Positions 1 through 7,929 of a DNA stretch of 64,000 nucleotides are shown here, one piece after another. Position numbers and translations under genes: made by a program. The DNA lies in contig NZ_VTHB01000006.1 of the NCBI RefSeq assembly GCF_009729205.1, forward strand, positions 62,001-126,000. The letters run 5' to 3'. The number at the start of each line of letters is the position of its first letter. Within the stretch, counting starts at the first letter, position 1. The notes under the pieces were generated by a model. That model saw only the letters and a list, made by a program, of their open reading frames with translations. It was not told the DNA's origin and made no database searches. Source of the DNA: Mycobacteroides sp. CBMA 271. GTDB lineage: Bacteria > Actinomycetota > Actinomycetes > Mycobacteriales > Mycobacteriaceae.

Positions 1-913
1 CGTCAAAGTCGCTGCGATCGTGGCCTTTTTGATTGCTGGCACGTGTTATGTGTGCGGCCTGTGGCCGGGCAAGGAGATGGATTTCTCCAACCTCACAGCG
101 CATCACGGCTTCATGCCGAATGGCAGGGGCGCGATCTTCACCGGGATCGTCATCGTGATCTTCTCGATGGTGGGCGCCGAGATCGCCACCATTGCCGCGG
201 CCGAATCGAAGGACCCCGCCCGGGCCATCAGCCAGGCCACCAATTCGGTGATCTACCGCGTGGCCATCTTTTTCGTCGGTTCCATCTTCCTGATCGCAGT
301 GATCGTGCCGTGGGATAGCCCGGAGTTGGGGACCTCGCCCTTTGTCACCGCTTTCCAGACGATGGGAATCCCCTACGCCGATCACATCATGCGGTTCGTG
401 GTGCTGACGGCGGTCCTATCCTGCCTGAACTCCGCCATGTACACCGCCTCCCGAATGCTCTTCGTTCTCGCCGGCCGTGGTGAAGCACCCCGCAGCTGGC
501 TCAAGGTGAGTTCGCGTGGCGTTCCGGTTCAGGCGATTTTGGCCTCATCGTTCATCGGCTTCATCTGCGTCATCCTGGCGTACTTCTTCGAGCACACCGT
601 CTTCTTGTTCCTGCTCAATTCCTCGGGCGCGGTAATCCTGTTCGTGTACTTGATGATTACCGTCTCGCAGCTGGTCCTACGGCGCCGAACTCCGGATGCG
701 CGGCTGCTCGTTAAAATGTGGGGCTACCCAGTTTTGACCATTCTCACTGCGATCGCGATCGTCGCCATCCTGGTGGCCATGGGCTTTCAAGACCGCACCC
801 GCACCCAGCTGTGGACCAGCCTGCTGTCCTGGGCGGTGCTCCTAGTCGTCTTCGCCATCATGCGGGCCGTACGGAAGGATGAACCGGCCGATCAGGTGCC
901 GGCTACCCGGTGA
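1..913 (+). CDS. Amino-acid permease, APC superfamily (5' truncated)
   Basis: This is the C-terminal part of an amino-acid/polyamine/organocation permease. The reading frame is open from base 2, so the true start lies left of the window. About 300 residues remain, with hydrophobic segments separated by short loops and the conserved FSMVGAEI and ESKDPARAI stretches typical of the GabP/CycA/AnsP amino-acid permeases. The surviving part covers roughly the last seven or eight membrane helices and ends in a short charged cytoplasmic tail. A role in amino-acid or GABA uptake at the cytoplasmic membrane is expected. The substrate cannot be read from this fragment. Its 3' end overlaps the convergent kinase gene by 11 bases. 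Confidence 0.88.
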   Translation, partial: VKVAAIVAFLIAGTCYVCGLWPGKEMDFSNLTAHHGFMPNGRGAIFTGIVIVIFSMVGAEIATIAAAESKDPARAISQATNSVIYRVAIFFVGSIFLIAVIVPWDSPELGTSPFVTAFQTMGIPYADHIMRFVVLTAVLSCLNSAMYTASRMLFVLAGRGEAPRSWLKVSSRGVPVQAILASSFIGFICVILAYFFEHTVFLFLLNSSGAVILFVYLMITVSQLVLRRRTPDARLLVKMWGYPVLTILTAIAIVAILVAMGFQDRTRTQLWTSLLSWAVLLVVFAIMRAVRKDEPADQVPATR

Positions 914-1952
914 TCGATACCGCCCGCTTGAACAGCTGCAGCGTTAACCCGTGAAGGTAATCACCCACCGCCACAGGCGCTTTCCCGGCGCAGGCGCGGG
1001 CGTGCGTGCCCTCCAGGATGATCCCCAGCTTGAAGCAGGCCAGCACCGTGTACCAATCCATGGCACCCAGATCCCGGTCGGTGCGTTTCGCGTAGTGCGC
1101 GACGAGTTCCTCCGGGGTAGGCAGATTCCCGGCCTGCACCAGCGCCCCACCCAGTGACGCATCGTCGGCCTCAGACGGCCAGGTCGCCAGCAGCCAGCCC
1201 AAGTCCAGCAGCGGGTCGCCGATGGTCGACATTTCCCAGTCCACGATCGCGGCTAGCTCGGGTCCGTCGTTCCGGAACATCATGTTGGCCAAGTGAAAGT
1301 CGCCGTGCATGACGCCGGGTTTCCACTGCGAAGGCCGATGTTGCTCAAGCCAATCCGCGACGGACTGCAGGCCGGGGATATCAGGGCCCGGGTAGCCCTC
1401 GTGTTTGGCGAACGAGTCCAATTCCTTAAGCCAGCGCGGCACTTGACGTTCCAGGAAGCCGTCGGGGTTGCCGTAGCCCTCCAGCCCCAGTTCCCGGTAA
1501 TCGAGCGCACCCAGCGCGGCAATGCCGCTCACCGCTTCCAGACCCATCTGATGCCTGATCTCGGCGCTGCCGGCGTGCAACTCCGGCAAGACGACCGACG
1601 CGTTGAATCCGTCGACAGGTTCCATCAGGTAGAAGACCGCGCCGCCGAGCACCGTCTCGTCCGGGCATGCCGCGATGAGCTCCGGCGCGGGAACCCCTTG
1701 TCCGCGTAACGCTCCCAGCAGTCGAGCTTCGCGGCGAATGACGTTGTTGCTGGCCTCACGGAGATGCTTGGGTGGTCGGCGCAGCACGTACTCACGCTCG
1801 CCCCGGGTGAAGCGCACCATGATGTTCTGGGTGCCCCCCGATATCGGGGCGACGCCGTCGATATCGCCTACGGGCAGACCCTGCTCATCCATCCAGCGGG
1901 AAACGACCTCGAAGTCCACGCTTGCGGGGTCAACGTGCTGCGGCGCCGCCAT
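903..1952 (-). CDS. APH-type phosphotransferase, ACAD10/11 kinase-like
   Basis: A 349-residue protein of the aminoglycoside-phosphotransferase/choline-kinase fold. The catalytic loop HGDFHLANMM (Brenner motif, HxDxxxxN) and the metal-binding DWEMSTIGDP segment are intact, so an active kinase is expected. Proteins of this length beside acyl-CoA dehydrogenase genes resemble the N-terminal kinase domain of ACAD10/11 and bacterial LvaA, which phosphorylate 4-hydroxyacyl-CoA. M. tuberculosis FadE36 (Rv3761c) is, as I recall, of this type despite its name. It is the last gene of a four-gene operon. Its ATG shares one base with the stop codon of the dehydrogenase gene, which suggests translational coupling. 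An antibiotic kinase is a less likely alternative, given the neighbours. Confidence 0.85.
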   Translation of the reverse strand: MAAPQHVDPASVDFEVVSRWMDEQGLPVGDIDGVAPISGGTQNIMVRFTRGEREYVLRRPPKHLREASNNVIRREARLLGALRGQGVPAPELIAACPDETVLGGAVFYLMEPVDGFNASVVLPELHAGSAEIRHQMGLEAVSGIAALGALDYRELGLEGYGNPDGFLERQVPRWLKELDSFAKHEGYPGPDIPGLQSVADWLEQHRPSQWKPGVMHGDFHLANMMFRNDGPELAAIVDWEMSTIGDPLLDLGWLLATWPSEADDASLGGALVQAGNLPTPEELVAHYAKRTDRDLGAMDWYTVLACFKLGIILEGTHARACAGKAPVAVGDYLHGLTLQLFKRAVSITG

Positions 1953-3241
1953 TACAGATTTCCCACTCGGTGCTCCAGTCGGGCCGCCACGTGTGCACGC
2001 GCCTTCTCCGTCAATGCCGGGATGTGGCTCGGCGGAAACAGCCCCTCATACGGGGTGTAGTCCTTGAGGACCTCCTTGGCGACGGTGACCTTGTGCACCT
2101 CGGTGGGGCCATCGACCAAGCCCATCACCTCCGAATACAGGAACATCTGGGTCAGCGGCATCTCCTCGGAGACACCGAGGGAGCCGTGCAGATGCAGGGC
2201 GCGTTGCGCGACATCATGCATGACCTTCGGCATCGCAGCCTTGATAGCCGAAATATCCTTGCGTACCAACAGATAATCCTGGAGCTTGTCGATGCGCCAG
2301 GCGGTGCGCAACACCAGCAGCCGGAACGACTCCATTTCGATCCAGCTGTCGGCAATGCGCTCCTGCGTCATCTGTAATTTCGCGAGAGTGCCACCGCGGG
2401 CCTCCCGGCTGATGACGCGCTCACACATCATGTCGAATGCCTTGCGAACCTGGGCCACCGTCCGCATGGCGTGGTGCACGCGACCGCCGCCCAGGCGGGT
2501 CTGCGCGATCGCGAATGCGGCCCCCTCGGCGCCCAGCATGTTCTCGGCGGGGATCCGGGCATTGGTGAAGCGGGTATACGCCTCGTCCTCGCTGAATCCG
2601 TGCACGGTGATGTTTCTGACGATCTCCACCCCGGGCGCTCTCGGGTCGACGATGAACATCGACATCCCCTGGTAGGCACTGACATCGGGGTTTGTCACAG
2701 CCATCACGATCCAGAACGCGGCATGCTTGGCTTCGGAGTTGAACCACTTTTCGCCGTTGAGCACCCAGTGGTCACCGTCGCGGACCGCATTGGTCTTGAA
2801 CAGCGTCGGATCGGACCCGCCCTGTGGCTCGGTCATGACATAGCAGGAGCCGATATCGCCGTCCATCAGCGGCTGCAGGTATTGCGCCTTCTGCGCTTCG
2901 GTGCCAAAGTGCGCCAGGATCTCGGCGTTACCGGTATCGGGCGCCTGGCATCCGAATATCGAAGGGGCCCACTTGGATCGACCTAGGATCTCGTTAAGCA
3001 GTGCCAGCTTCAGCTGCCCGTATCCGGGCCCGCCCAGCTCTGGTCCGAGGTGGCAGGCCCACAGACCGCGGCGCTTGACCTCGTCCTTGAGGGGACGCAC
3101 GTAGTCCATTGCCTCCTTGTCGGACTTGTCGTACGGGTTGGGGAACACGTAGTCGAGCGGCTCGACCTCGGTGCGGACGAACTCGTCAGCCCAATCCAGC
3201 AGCGTCTGGTACTCGGGGTCAGTTTCGAAATCCCATGCCAT
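1952..3241 (-). CDS. Acyl-CoA dehydrogenase family protein, ACAD11-like
   Basis: A 429-residue flavoprotein of the acyl-CoA dehydrogenase family. The N-terminal helical domain is followed by the FAD-binding beta domain (MTEPQGGSDPT, NGEKWFNSEAKHA) and a C-terminal four-helix domain (LHLHGSLGVSEEMPL, VDGPTEVHKV). The segment that carries the catalytic Glu in ordinary medium-chain enzymes reads VDGPTEVHK, so Asp appears to occupy that place, as in ACAD11-like proteins. Together with the adjacent APH-type kinase this suggests chemistry other than plain alpha-beta dehydrogenation. The start is an ATG one base after the TetR stop. It lies in the operon SDR, TetR, ACAD, kinase. Family assignment is certain; the substrate is inferred. 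Confidence 0.92.
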   Translation of the reverse strand: MAWDFETDPEYQTLLDWADEFVRTEVEPLDYVFPNPYDKSDKEAMDYVRPLKDEVKRRGLWACHLGPELGGPGYGQLKLALLNEILGRSKWAPSIFGCQAPDTGNAEILAHFGTEAQKAQYLQPLMDGDIGSCYVMTEPQGGSDPTLFKTNAVRDGDHWVLNGEKWFNSEAKHAAFWIVMAVTNPDVSAYQGMSMFIVDPRAPGVEIVRNITVHGFSEDEAYTRFTNARIPAENMLGAEGAAFAIAQTRLGGGRVHHAMRTVAQVRKAFDMMCERVISREARGGTLAKLQMTQERIADSWIEMESFRLLVLRTAWRIDKLQDYLLVRKDISAIKAAMPKVMHDVAQRALHLHGSLGVSEEMPLTQMFLYSEVMGLVDGPTEVHKVTVAKEVLKDYTPYEGLFPPSHIPALTEKARAHVAARLEHRVGNL

Positions 3242-3242
3242 G

Positions 3243-3881
3243 TCAGTTATTTCCTGTCGGTTGAGGGGTCATCTGTACGCCGCCCAAAACCATGTCGGCG
3301 ATGCGTTTGGCGATCTGCGCGGGGCTCTTACCGTCGGCGCGATACCAGACGGACACCATGTTGAGCATTCCGAGGATCGCGTTGGTGACCACGTGGTCTG
3401 CAGTGCCAAAGACCCCGGCCTGGTGACCCTCGTCGAGGACCTGCTGCCAGCACCCCTGCAACTCATCGCGCAGCTCCTGCAGTTGTGCCGCACGCTCACC
3501 GGTCAGCGCAGAACCGTCGCGCACCTGGATGGCGACCTGCTTGCGATGCTTCACAATGAGGATGACGTACGAGCCGATGAGGGTGCGCAGGCGCCTGGCC
3601 GGGTCCGTGTTCATACCGGCGATATGTACGGCCTCGGTAAGCATTTCGTCGATGTAGCGATGCAGGATCTCCCAGAGAAGTTCCTCTTTGGATCCGATGT
3701 GGTAGTACAGCGCACCGCCGCGTACGCCGGCCGCCGACCCAATTTCCGCGACTCCGGTACCGTGAAAGCCCTTTTCGGCGAACAGCTCCGTGGCCACGTC
3801 CATGATCCGCTGGCGGGTCGCCGCGGCATCTCCATCGGATGCCGGCGGGCGGCCCCGACGCGGCTTGGCTTCCGACGTCAC
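3243..3881 (-). CDS. TetR-family repressor within the SDR-ACAD-kinase operon
   Basis: A 212-residue TetR-family regulator. The N-terminal helix-turn-helix covers about residues 28-70 (FAEKGFHGTGVAEIGSAAGV, then ALYYHIGSKEELL), preceded by a basic arm KPRRGRPP. The C-terminal ligand domain resembles that of KstR2-type and other acyl-CoA-responsive repressors, but I cannot name the ligand. It starts with GTG and overlaps the SDR stop by four bases (GTGA), so it is co-transcribed with the enzymes it probably controls. A perfect 10-bp inverted repeat just upstream of the operon (4628-4657) is its likely operator, giving an autoregulated, substrate-inducible catabolic unit. Confidence 0.92.
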   Translation of the reverse strand: MTSEAKPRRGRPPASDGDAAATRQRIMDVATELFAEKGFHGTGVAEIGSAAGVRGGALYYHIGSKEELLWEILHRYIDEMLTEAVHIAGMNTDPARRLRTLIGSYVILIVKHRKQVAIQVRDGSALTGERAAQLQELRDELQGCWQQVLDEGHQAGVFGTADHVVTNAILGMLNMVSVWYRADGKSPAQIAKRIADMVLGGVQMTPQPTGNN

Positions 3882-4615
3882 GCGATGCCGCCGTCCAAAC
3901 GGATCGTGGTCCCCGTGCAGTAAGCGGACGCGTCGCTCGCCAGATACAGTGCGGCGCCGACAATATCTTCCGGTTCACCGACTCGCCGCATCGGAATGCT
4001 CGGAATCAGCGCCTCGGCGAATCCCTCCGGCCAGGCCGCCGCGATGTCGGTATTGAAAAGCCCACATTGAATCGTGTTGGCGCGCACCGTCGGCCCGAAA
4101 GTGTGCGCGAGACCGAGGGTCAGGGCGTTCAAACCGGCCTTAGCCGCGGCGTAGGGAATCGCCGTCGCGTCTGGGCGCACGGCCTCGATCGAGCTGATGT
4201 TGATGATCGAACCACCCCCGCCGGCGGCCATCTTGGTGCCGATCGACGCCGACAGTCGGAACGGGCCCTTGAGGTTGACGCCAATAACCTTGTCGAACAA
4301 CGCCTCCGACACCTGATCCAAGCTCGGGTAGAGCGGGGACAGGCCAGCATTGTTCACCAACACATCCACCCTGCCGAGCTCGCGGTACACGGTGTCGACC
4401 AGCTCATCGCACTGCTCCCAGGAGCTGACATTGCAAGCGACCGGGAGCGCGCGGCGACCGTGCTCGGCCTCCACCTTGGCAGCCAGCTCATTGCACGAAT
4501 CGATTTTGCGGCTGGCGATCACGACATCGGCGCCCTGCGCCGCGAAGGCCTGCACCATCGCGCGACCCAATCCCCGGCTTCCGCCGGTGACGACGACGAC
4601 CTTGTCCTGCAGCAT
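3878..4615 (-). CDS. Short-chain dehydrogenase/reductase, first gene of operon
   Basis: A classical SDR oxidoreductase of 245 residues, NAD(P)-dependent, probably acting on a hydroxy- or oxoacyl intermediate. The nucleotide-binding TGGSRGLG is near residue 11, NNAG near 90, the catalytic Ser in NISSIEA, and the YAAAK active-site Tyr/Lys follow in order. I place the start at the ATG at 4615 (MLQDKVVVVTGG) because a perfect AGGAGG sits six bases upstream (4622-4627). The in-frame ATG at 4630 would put this ribosome site inside the gene and the start inside the inverted repeat. It heads the operon SDR, TetR, ACAD, kinase. The family cannot be narrowed from motifs alone. Confidence 0.9.
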   Translation of the reverse strand: MLQDKVVVVTGGSRGLGRAMVQAFAAQGADVVIASRKIDSCNELAAKVEAEHGRRALPVACNVSSWEQCDELVDTVYRELGRVDVLVNNAGLSPLYPSLDQVSEALFDKVIGVNLKGPFRLSASIGTKMAAGGGGSIINISSIEAVRPDATAIPYAAAKAGLNALTLGLAHTFGPTVRANTIQCGLFNTDIAAAWPEGFAEALIPSIPMRRVGEPEDIVGAALYLASDASAYCTGTTIRLDGGIA

Positions 4616-4627
4616 CCGATGCCTCCT

Positions 4628-4657
4628 CATTTAATGTGGCGATCGATACATTAAATG
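4628..4657. promoter_or_regulatory. Candidate TetR operator: perfect 10-bp inverted repeat
   Basis: CATTTAATGT (4628-4637) and ACATTAAATG (4648-4657) are perfect reverse complements separated by ten bases. The repeat is AT-rich in GC-rich surroundings and lies directly upstream of the AGGAGG ribosome site of the SDR gene. The nearby TetR gene is the obvious candidate binder. No protein-DNA evidence is available here. Confidence 0.72.
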
Positions 4658-4693
4658 TGAGACGCCGATACCGCAAGAGGCCTTGGTGGTCGC

Positions 4694-5377
4694 TCAGCCG
4701 AAGAGCTTGTTCAGCAGCGCATCGAGGAGCCGCTCGGACTTGTCGCCGCTGTCGACCCGTCGGCAGTACATGACCGACGCGATGTAGTTCGCGCGCGGCG
4801 TTGCCATCATCTGGCACGACCAGCGGCCCGAATCGTTCGCGCGCGTCCAACTCACCTCGCCGTCATCGCTGCGCAGCACATGCATACGCCAACGCTCGGC
4901 ACTTGTACCGGTTCCGATTTCGCCAGACACCCCATCGCATCGTTGCATCCGCGAAGCGAACTGCTCGAATTGCTGCGCCGCGGTCGACACACTCTCGAAC
5001 ACCACCAGCGCGTTGCTTATGGTGGACTCCCGGACACCGTCGGCAACCTTGGTGGCGGTCTGCACCCGCGCGGCGGCGAAACTCAGGTACTGCTGACGCG
5101 TCGCCAAGGTTGCGCCAAATGCACAGTCCGACACGATATTTGCGGTGGAAATCACAGACGCGATCGGCCGCACCTGCATCAAGCCAGGTATTCCGGTCGC
5201 CGCACCAATCTCCTCAGCCGTGAGCAGCTTGTCCGAGAGCACCTTCTGGTCGGGACGCACATTTGGATAGAGGGCCTTGACGGTTCCTGCGACCAGCGCC
5301 GATCCACCCACCGGGTGGGCGCAGCTCGTGAGCAACACGGCAATACAGCTAAGCAAAGCGATTGGCACCCAGCGCAT
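4694..5377 (-). CDS. Lipoprotein with PknH-like extracellular sensor domain
   Basis: A 227-residue predicted lipoprotein. The N-terminus MRWVPIALLSCIAVLLTSC is a signal peptide ending in the lipobox LTSC, with Cys19 as the lipidation site. The mature part resembles the extracytoplasmic PknH-type sensor domain found in many mycobacterial lipoproteins: a paired-Cys alpha/beta domain, here with Cys in SDCAFG, QRCDG, SCQMM and MYCRR. A ligand is not known for the family. The ATG at 5377 shares one base with the TAA of a 47-codon lipoprotein gene, so the two are probably translated together. Both lie downstream of the 2-oxoacid dehydrogenase genes in the same direction. Confidence 0.8.
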   Translation of the reverse strand: MRWVPIALLSCIAVLLTSCAHPVGGSALVAGTVKALYPNVRPDQKVLSDKLLTAEEIGAATGIPGLMQVRPIASVISTANIVSDCAFGATLATRQQYLSFAAARVQTATKVADGVRESTISNALVVFESVSTAAQQFEQFASRMQRCDGVSGEIGTGTSAERWRMHVLRSDDGEVSWTRANDSGRWSCQMMATPRANYIASVMYCRRVDSGDKSERLLDALLNKLFG

Positions 5378-5520
5378 TACCGTGACCCCGACAGCTTTTG
5401 CGTTGACTGGTCCAGCACGTCGCCCGCCTTGTTGCCGGAAAACTGCGTCGCGCCCCGAGTAATCCGCGTGCAACCAGCCAAACTGAGCGCCGCACAGAAC
5501 GGTGCGAGACCCCGATGCAT
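5377..5520 (-). CDS. Small predicted lipoprotein, 47 aa
   Basis: A 47-codon frame. It begins MHRGLAPFCAALSLAGC, a basic n-region, a short hydrophobic core and a lipobox SLAGC with Cys17, followed by about 30 polar residues ending KLSGSR. The ATG is preceded at five bases by AGGGGG, a usable ribosome site. The stop TAA overlaps the ATG of the next lipoprotein gene by one base (TAATG), which is strong evidence that the frame is translated. I do not recognise the mature sequence. It may be a small partner of the adjacent PknH-like sensor lipoprotein, or a decayed remnant kept for coupling. Confidence 0.6.
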   Translation of the reverse strand: MHRGLAPFCAALSLAGCTRITRGATQFSGNKAGDVLDQSTQKLSGSR

Positions 5521-5567
5521 GCGCGCCCCCTACTCCCACACCCCTACGGGGTTTGCTAGGAGTGAAG

Positions 5568-6899
5568 CTACACCACCAAGGCCATGCGCGGATCGGTGAG
5601 CATTGCGCCCAGATCCGCCAGGAACTTCGATCCCTGCTCACCGTCGACCAGCCGGTGGTCGAAGGACAACGCCAGCGTGGTCACGTCCCGGACCGCGAGT
5701 TCACCGTCCACCACCCAGGGGCGTTTGGCGACGGATCCCAGAGCCAGGATGGCAGCCTCCCCCGGGTTGATGATCGGGGTGCCCGCGTCAATCCCGAACA
5801 CTCCGATGTTGGTGAGCGTGAAGGTTCCACCCGCCATGTCCGCGAGAGCGGTCTTGCCCTCACGCGCGGTTGACACCAACGCTCCGATGGCAGCGGCCAG
5901 TTCACGTAGCGACATCGCATTGGCATTCTTGACGTTCGGCACCACGAGTCCGCGTTCTGTGGCGGCCGCCACCCCGAGGTTCACGTAGTGCTTGACGACA
6001 ATCTCGCTGGCCTGCTCGTCCCACATGGAGTTGAGCGAGGGATGCGACCGCAGGGTCAGCAGCACCATCCGCGCCACCAGCGTCATCGGGGTGAGCTTGA
6101 GGGCAGGGTGCTTTGTCTTCAGCTCCGTGAGCAGCTCCATGGTCGCTGTCATGTCGACGGTGAGAAACTCGGTGACATGCGGCGCGGTGAAGGCACTGCG
6201 AACCATCGCGGCGGCGGTGTGCTTGCGCACCCCCGCGATCGGTATCCGGGTCTCGCCGCCCACCGGCACCGCCGCGATCACGGGCACCGATGCCTCCTGC
6301 GGTGCACGGGCGGTAAGGCTACGGGTGTAGGCCTCGACATCCTGTCGGGTGATGCTGCCCCCGATGCCGGTGCCGCTGATCTGGTCAAGCGCCACACCGA
6401 GTTCGGCGGCAAGCTTGCGGACTGACGGCTTGGCGGCGGAGCGAGGCTGGTCCGAGCGACCATCGGCTCCGCAGCGAGGCTGGTCCGAGCGACCATCCGG
6501 CCCAGCGCGCTCTGGCATCGGCGGCGCGGCGGGTGCGGCCGGCTCCACAAGGGCGAGGGCCGCTGACCCCGCTCCCGCGCGGCGCCGACGACGGGTCGTG
6601 CTACTCGATTCCGACGGACCGTAGCCGACGAGGTTCGCGGGCGCGTCCGGCTCGGCGCCGGCCACTTCGATCGAGATCAGCGGAGCTCCGACCGCGAGGG
6701 TGGAATTCTCGGCCACTTCCAATGCGACCACCGTCCCCTCGTAGGGGGAGGGCAACTCCACCATCGCCTTGGCCGTCTCGACGTCGGCGAGCACCTGGTT
6801 CAGCTTTACCTCGTCGCCGACCTTCACCTTCCAGGCGATCAGATCGGCCTCGGTGAGCCCCTCACCGAGGTCCGGGAGAAGAAACTGTTTGACTGCCAT
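5568..6899 (-). CDS. bkdC: 2-oxoacid dehydrogenase E2 (dihydrolipoyl acyltransferase)
   Basis: The acyltransferase core of a branched-chain 2-oxoacid (or pyruvate-type) dehydrogenase complex, 443 residues. A single lipoyl domain occupies residues 1-77, with the lipoylated Lys44 in VETAKAMVELP. A linker follows, then the E1/E3-binding domain (KPSVRKLAAELG ... ITRQDVEAY) and the catalytic domain ending with SFDHRLVDG, which holds the active-site His and Asp. The linker contains a perfect tandem 11-residue repeat (DGRSDQPR twice). It is the third gene after E1alpha and E1beta, 16 bases after the latter. This matches M. tuberculosis Rv2497c-2495c (bkdABC); the symbol rests on that resemblance. 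Confidence 0.92.
   Translation of the reverse strand: MAVKQFLLPDLGEGLTEADLIAWKVKVGDEVKLNQVLADVETAKAMVELPSPYEGTVVALEVAENSTLAVGAPLISIEVAGAEPDAPANLVGYGPSESSSTTRRRRRAGAGSAALALVEPAAPAAPPMPERAGPDGRSDQPRCGADGRSDQPRSAAKPSVRKLAAELGVALDQISGTGIGGSITRQDVEAYTRSLTARAPQEASVPVIAAVPVGGETRIPIAGVRKHTAAAMVRSAFTAPHVTEFLTVDMTATMELLTELKTKHPALKLTPMTLVARMVLLTLRSHPSLNSMWDEQASEIVVKHYVNLGVAAATERGLVVPNVKNANAMSLRELAAAIGALVSTAREGKTALADMAGGTFTLTNIGVFGIDAGTPIINPGEAAILALGSVAKRPWVVDGELAVRDVTTLALSFDHRLVDGEQGSKFLADLGAMLTDPRMALVV
6440..6497. repeat. Tandem 25-nt word with 33-bp period inside E2 linker
   Basis: The same 25 bases occur at 6440-6464 and 6473-6497, a period of 33 bp or 11 codons. On the coding strand each copy begins GATGGTCGCTCGGACC and encodes DGRSDQPR. 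The copies are identical, which points to recent duplication or an inserted repeat unit in a disordered linker that tolerates length change. Confidence 0.85.
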
Positions 6900-6915
6900 G
6901 GATTTCGCCGCCTTC

Positions 6916-7929
6916 CTATGCAGCCATGGCGCGGTCGACGGCGTCCATCACCCGCTCCGCGTCGGGCAGATAGTGGTGCTCCACCTTGTTCGCGGGGTAC
7001 GGGAGGGCGAAGCCGCCGACCCGTAGCACCGGCGCCTCGAGCTGATAGAAGCACCGTTCTGTGATGCGCGCGGCGATCTCGGCACCCAACCCCATGAACA
7101 CCGATGCCTCATGGACCACGACCAGCCGGCCGGTCTTGCGCACCGAGGCTTCCAAGGTGTCGAAGTCGACGGGCGACAGCGAGCGCAGGTCGATTACCTC
7201 GATGGACATTCCCTCCGCAGCAGCCATTTCCGCGGCGGCGGTGGCGACCGCGACCATGGGCCCGTACGCAGCGATGGTCGCCCCGGTGCCTTCGCGCAGG
7301 ATCCGCGCGCAAGAAAGAGGAAGCGGCGCGCCGGTTGTTGCCTGGGTGTCCACCTCCCCCTTCTCCCAGTAACGGCGCTTGGGCTCGAAGAAGATCACGG
7401 GGTCATCGCACGCGACGGACTGGCGGATCATGTCGTAGGCATCCTGCGGCGAGCTGCAGGACACCACCCGCAGGCCGGCGGTATGCGCGAAGTACGCCTC
7501 TGGGGATTCCGAATGATGCTCTACCGCACCGATACCACCGCCGAACGGAATGCGGATGGTCAGCGGCATACCCACCGCGCCCTTGGTCCGGTAATGCAGC
7601 TTGGCCACCTGGCTGACGATCTGATCGAACGCCGGATATACGAATCCGTCGAACTGGATCTCGCACACGGGGCGGTATCCGCGCATCGCCAAACCGACGG
7701 CGGTGCCAATGATTCCGGACTCGGCGAGCGGCGTATCGATGACCCGGTGGTCACCGAAGTCCTTCTGCAGCCCGTCGGTGACCCGGAAGACACCGCCGAG
7801 CTTGCCGACGTCCTCCCCCATCACGATCACCCTGTCGTCATCCTCCAGGGCCGCCCGCAGGCCCGCGTTGAGGGCACCGGACATCGTCATTTTGCGGATA
7901 TTTCCCGTCGCTACGCTCGCCCCGGTCAT
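6916..7929 (-). CDS. bkdB: 2-oxoacid dehydrogenase E1 beta subunit
   Basis: The beta subunit of the thiamine-diphosphate-dependent E1 component, 337 residues. Hallmarks are MGEDVGKLGGVFRVTDGL, DTPLAESGIIGTAVGLAMRG, EIQFDGFVYPAFDQ and the C-terminal transketolase domain ending YQLEAPVLRVGGFALPYP. It pairs with E1alpha to decarboxylate the 2-oxoacid and pass the acyl group to lipoylated E2. The ATG at 7929 overlaps the E1alpha stop by four bases, so translation is coupled. An internal ATG at codon 14 (MTMSGAL) is a possible alternative start. Substrate choice, branched-chain or pyruvate, is inferred from resemblance to mycobacterial BkdB. Confidence 0.92.
   Translation of the reverse strand: MTGASVATGNIRKMTMSGALNAGLRAALEDDDRVIVMGEDVGKLGGVFRVTDGLQKDFGDHRVIDTPLAESGIIGTAVGLAMRGYRPVCEIQFDGFVYPAFDQIVSQVAKLHYRTKGAVGMPLTIRIPFGGGIGAVEHHSESPEAYFAHTAGLRVVSCSSPQDAYDMIRQSVACDDPVIFFEPKRRYWEKGEVDTQATTGAPLPLSCARILREGTGATIAAYGPMVAVATAAAEMAAAEGMSIEVIDLRSLSPVDFDTLEASVRKTGRLVVVHEASVFMGLGAEIAARITERCFYQLEAPVLRVGGFALPYPANKVEHHYLPDAERVMDAVDRAMAA

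Noticed and set aside
4616..4630. Earlier ATG for the SDR gene at 4630
   Set aside because: Places the AGGAGG inside the coding region and the start codon within the inverted repeat.
6440..6497. CRISPR-like array
   Set aside because: Only two copies, no unique spacers, and in frame within bkdC.
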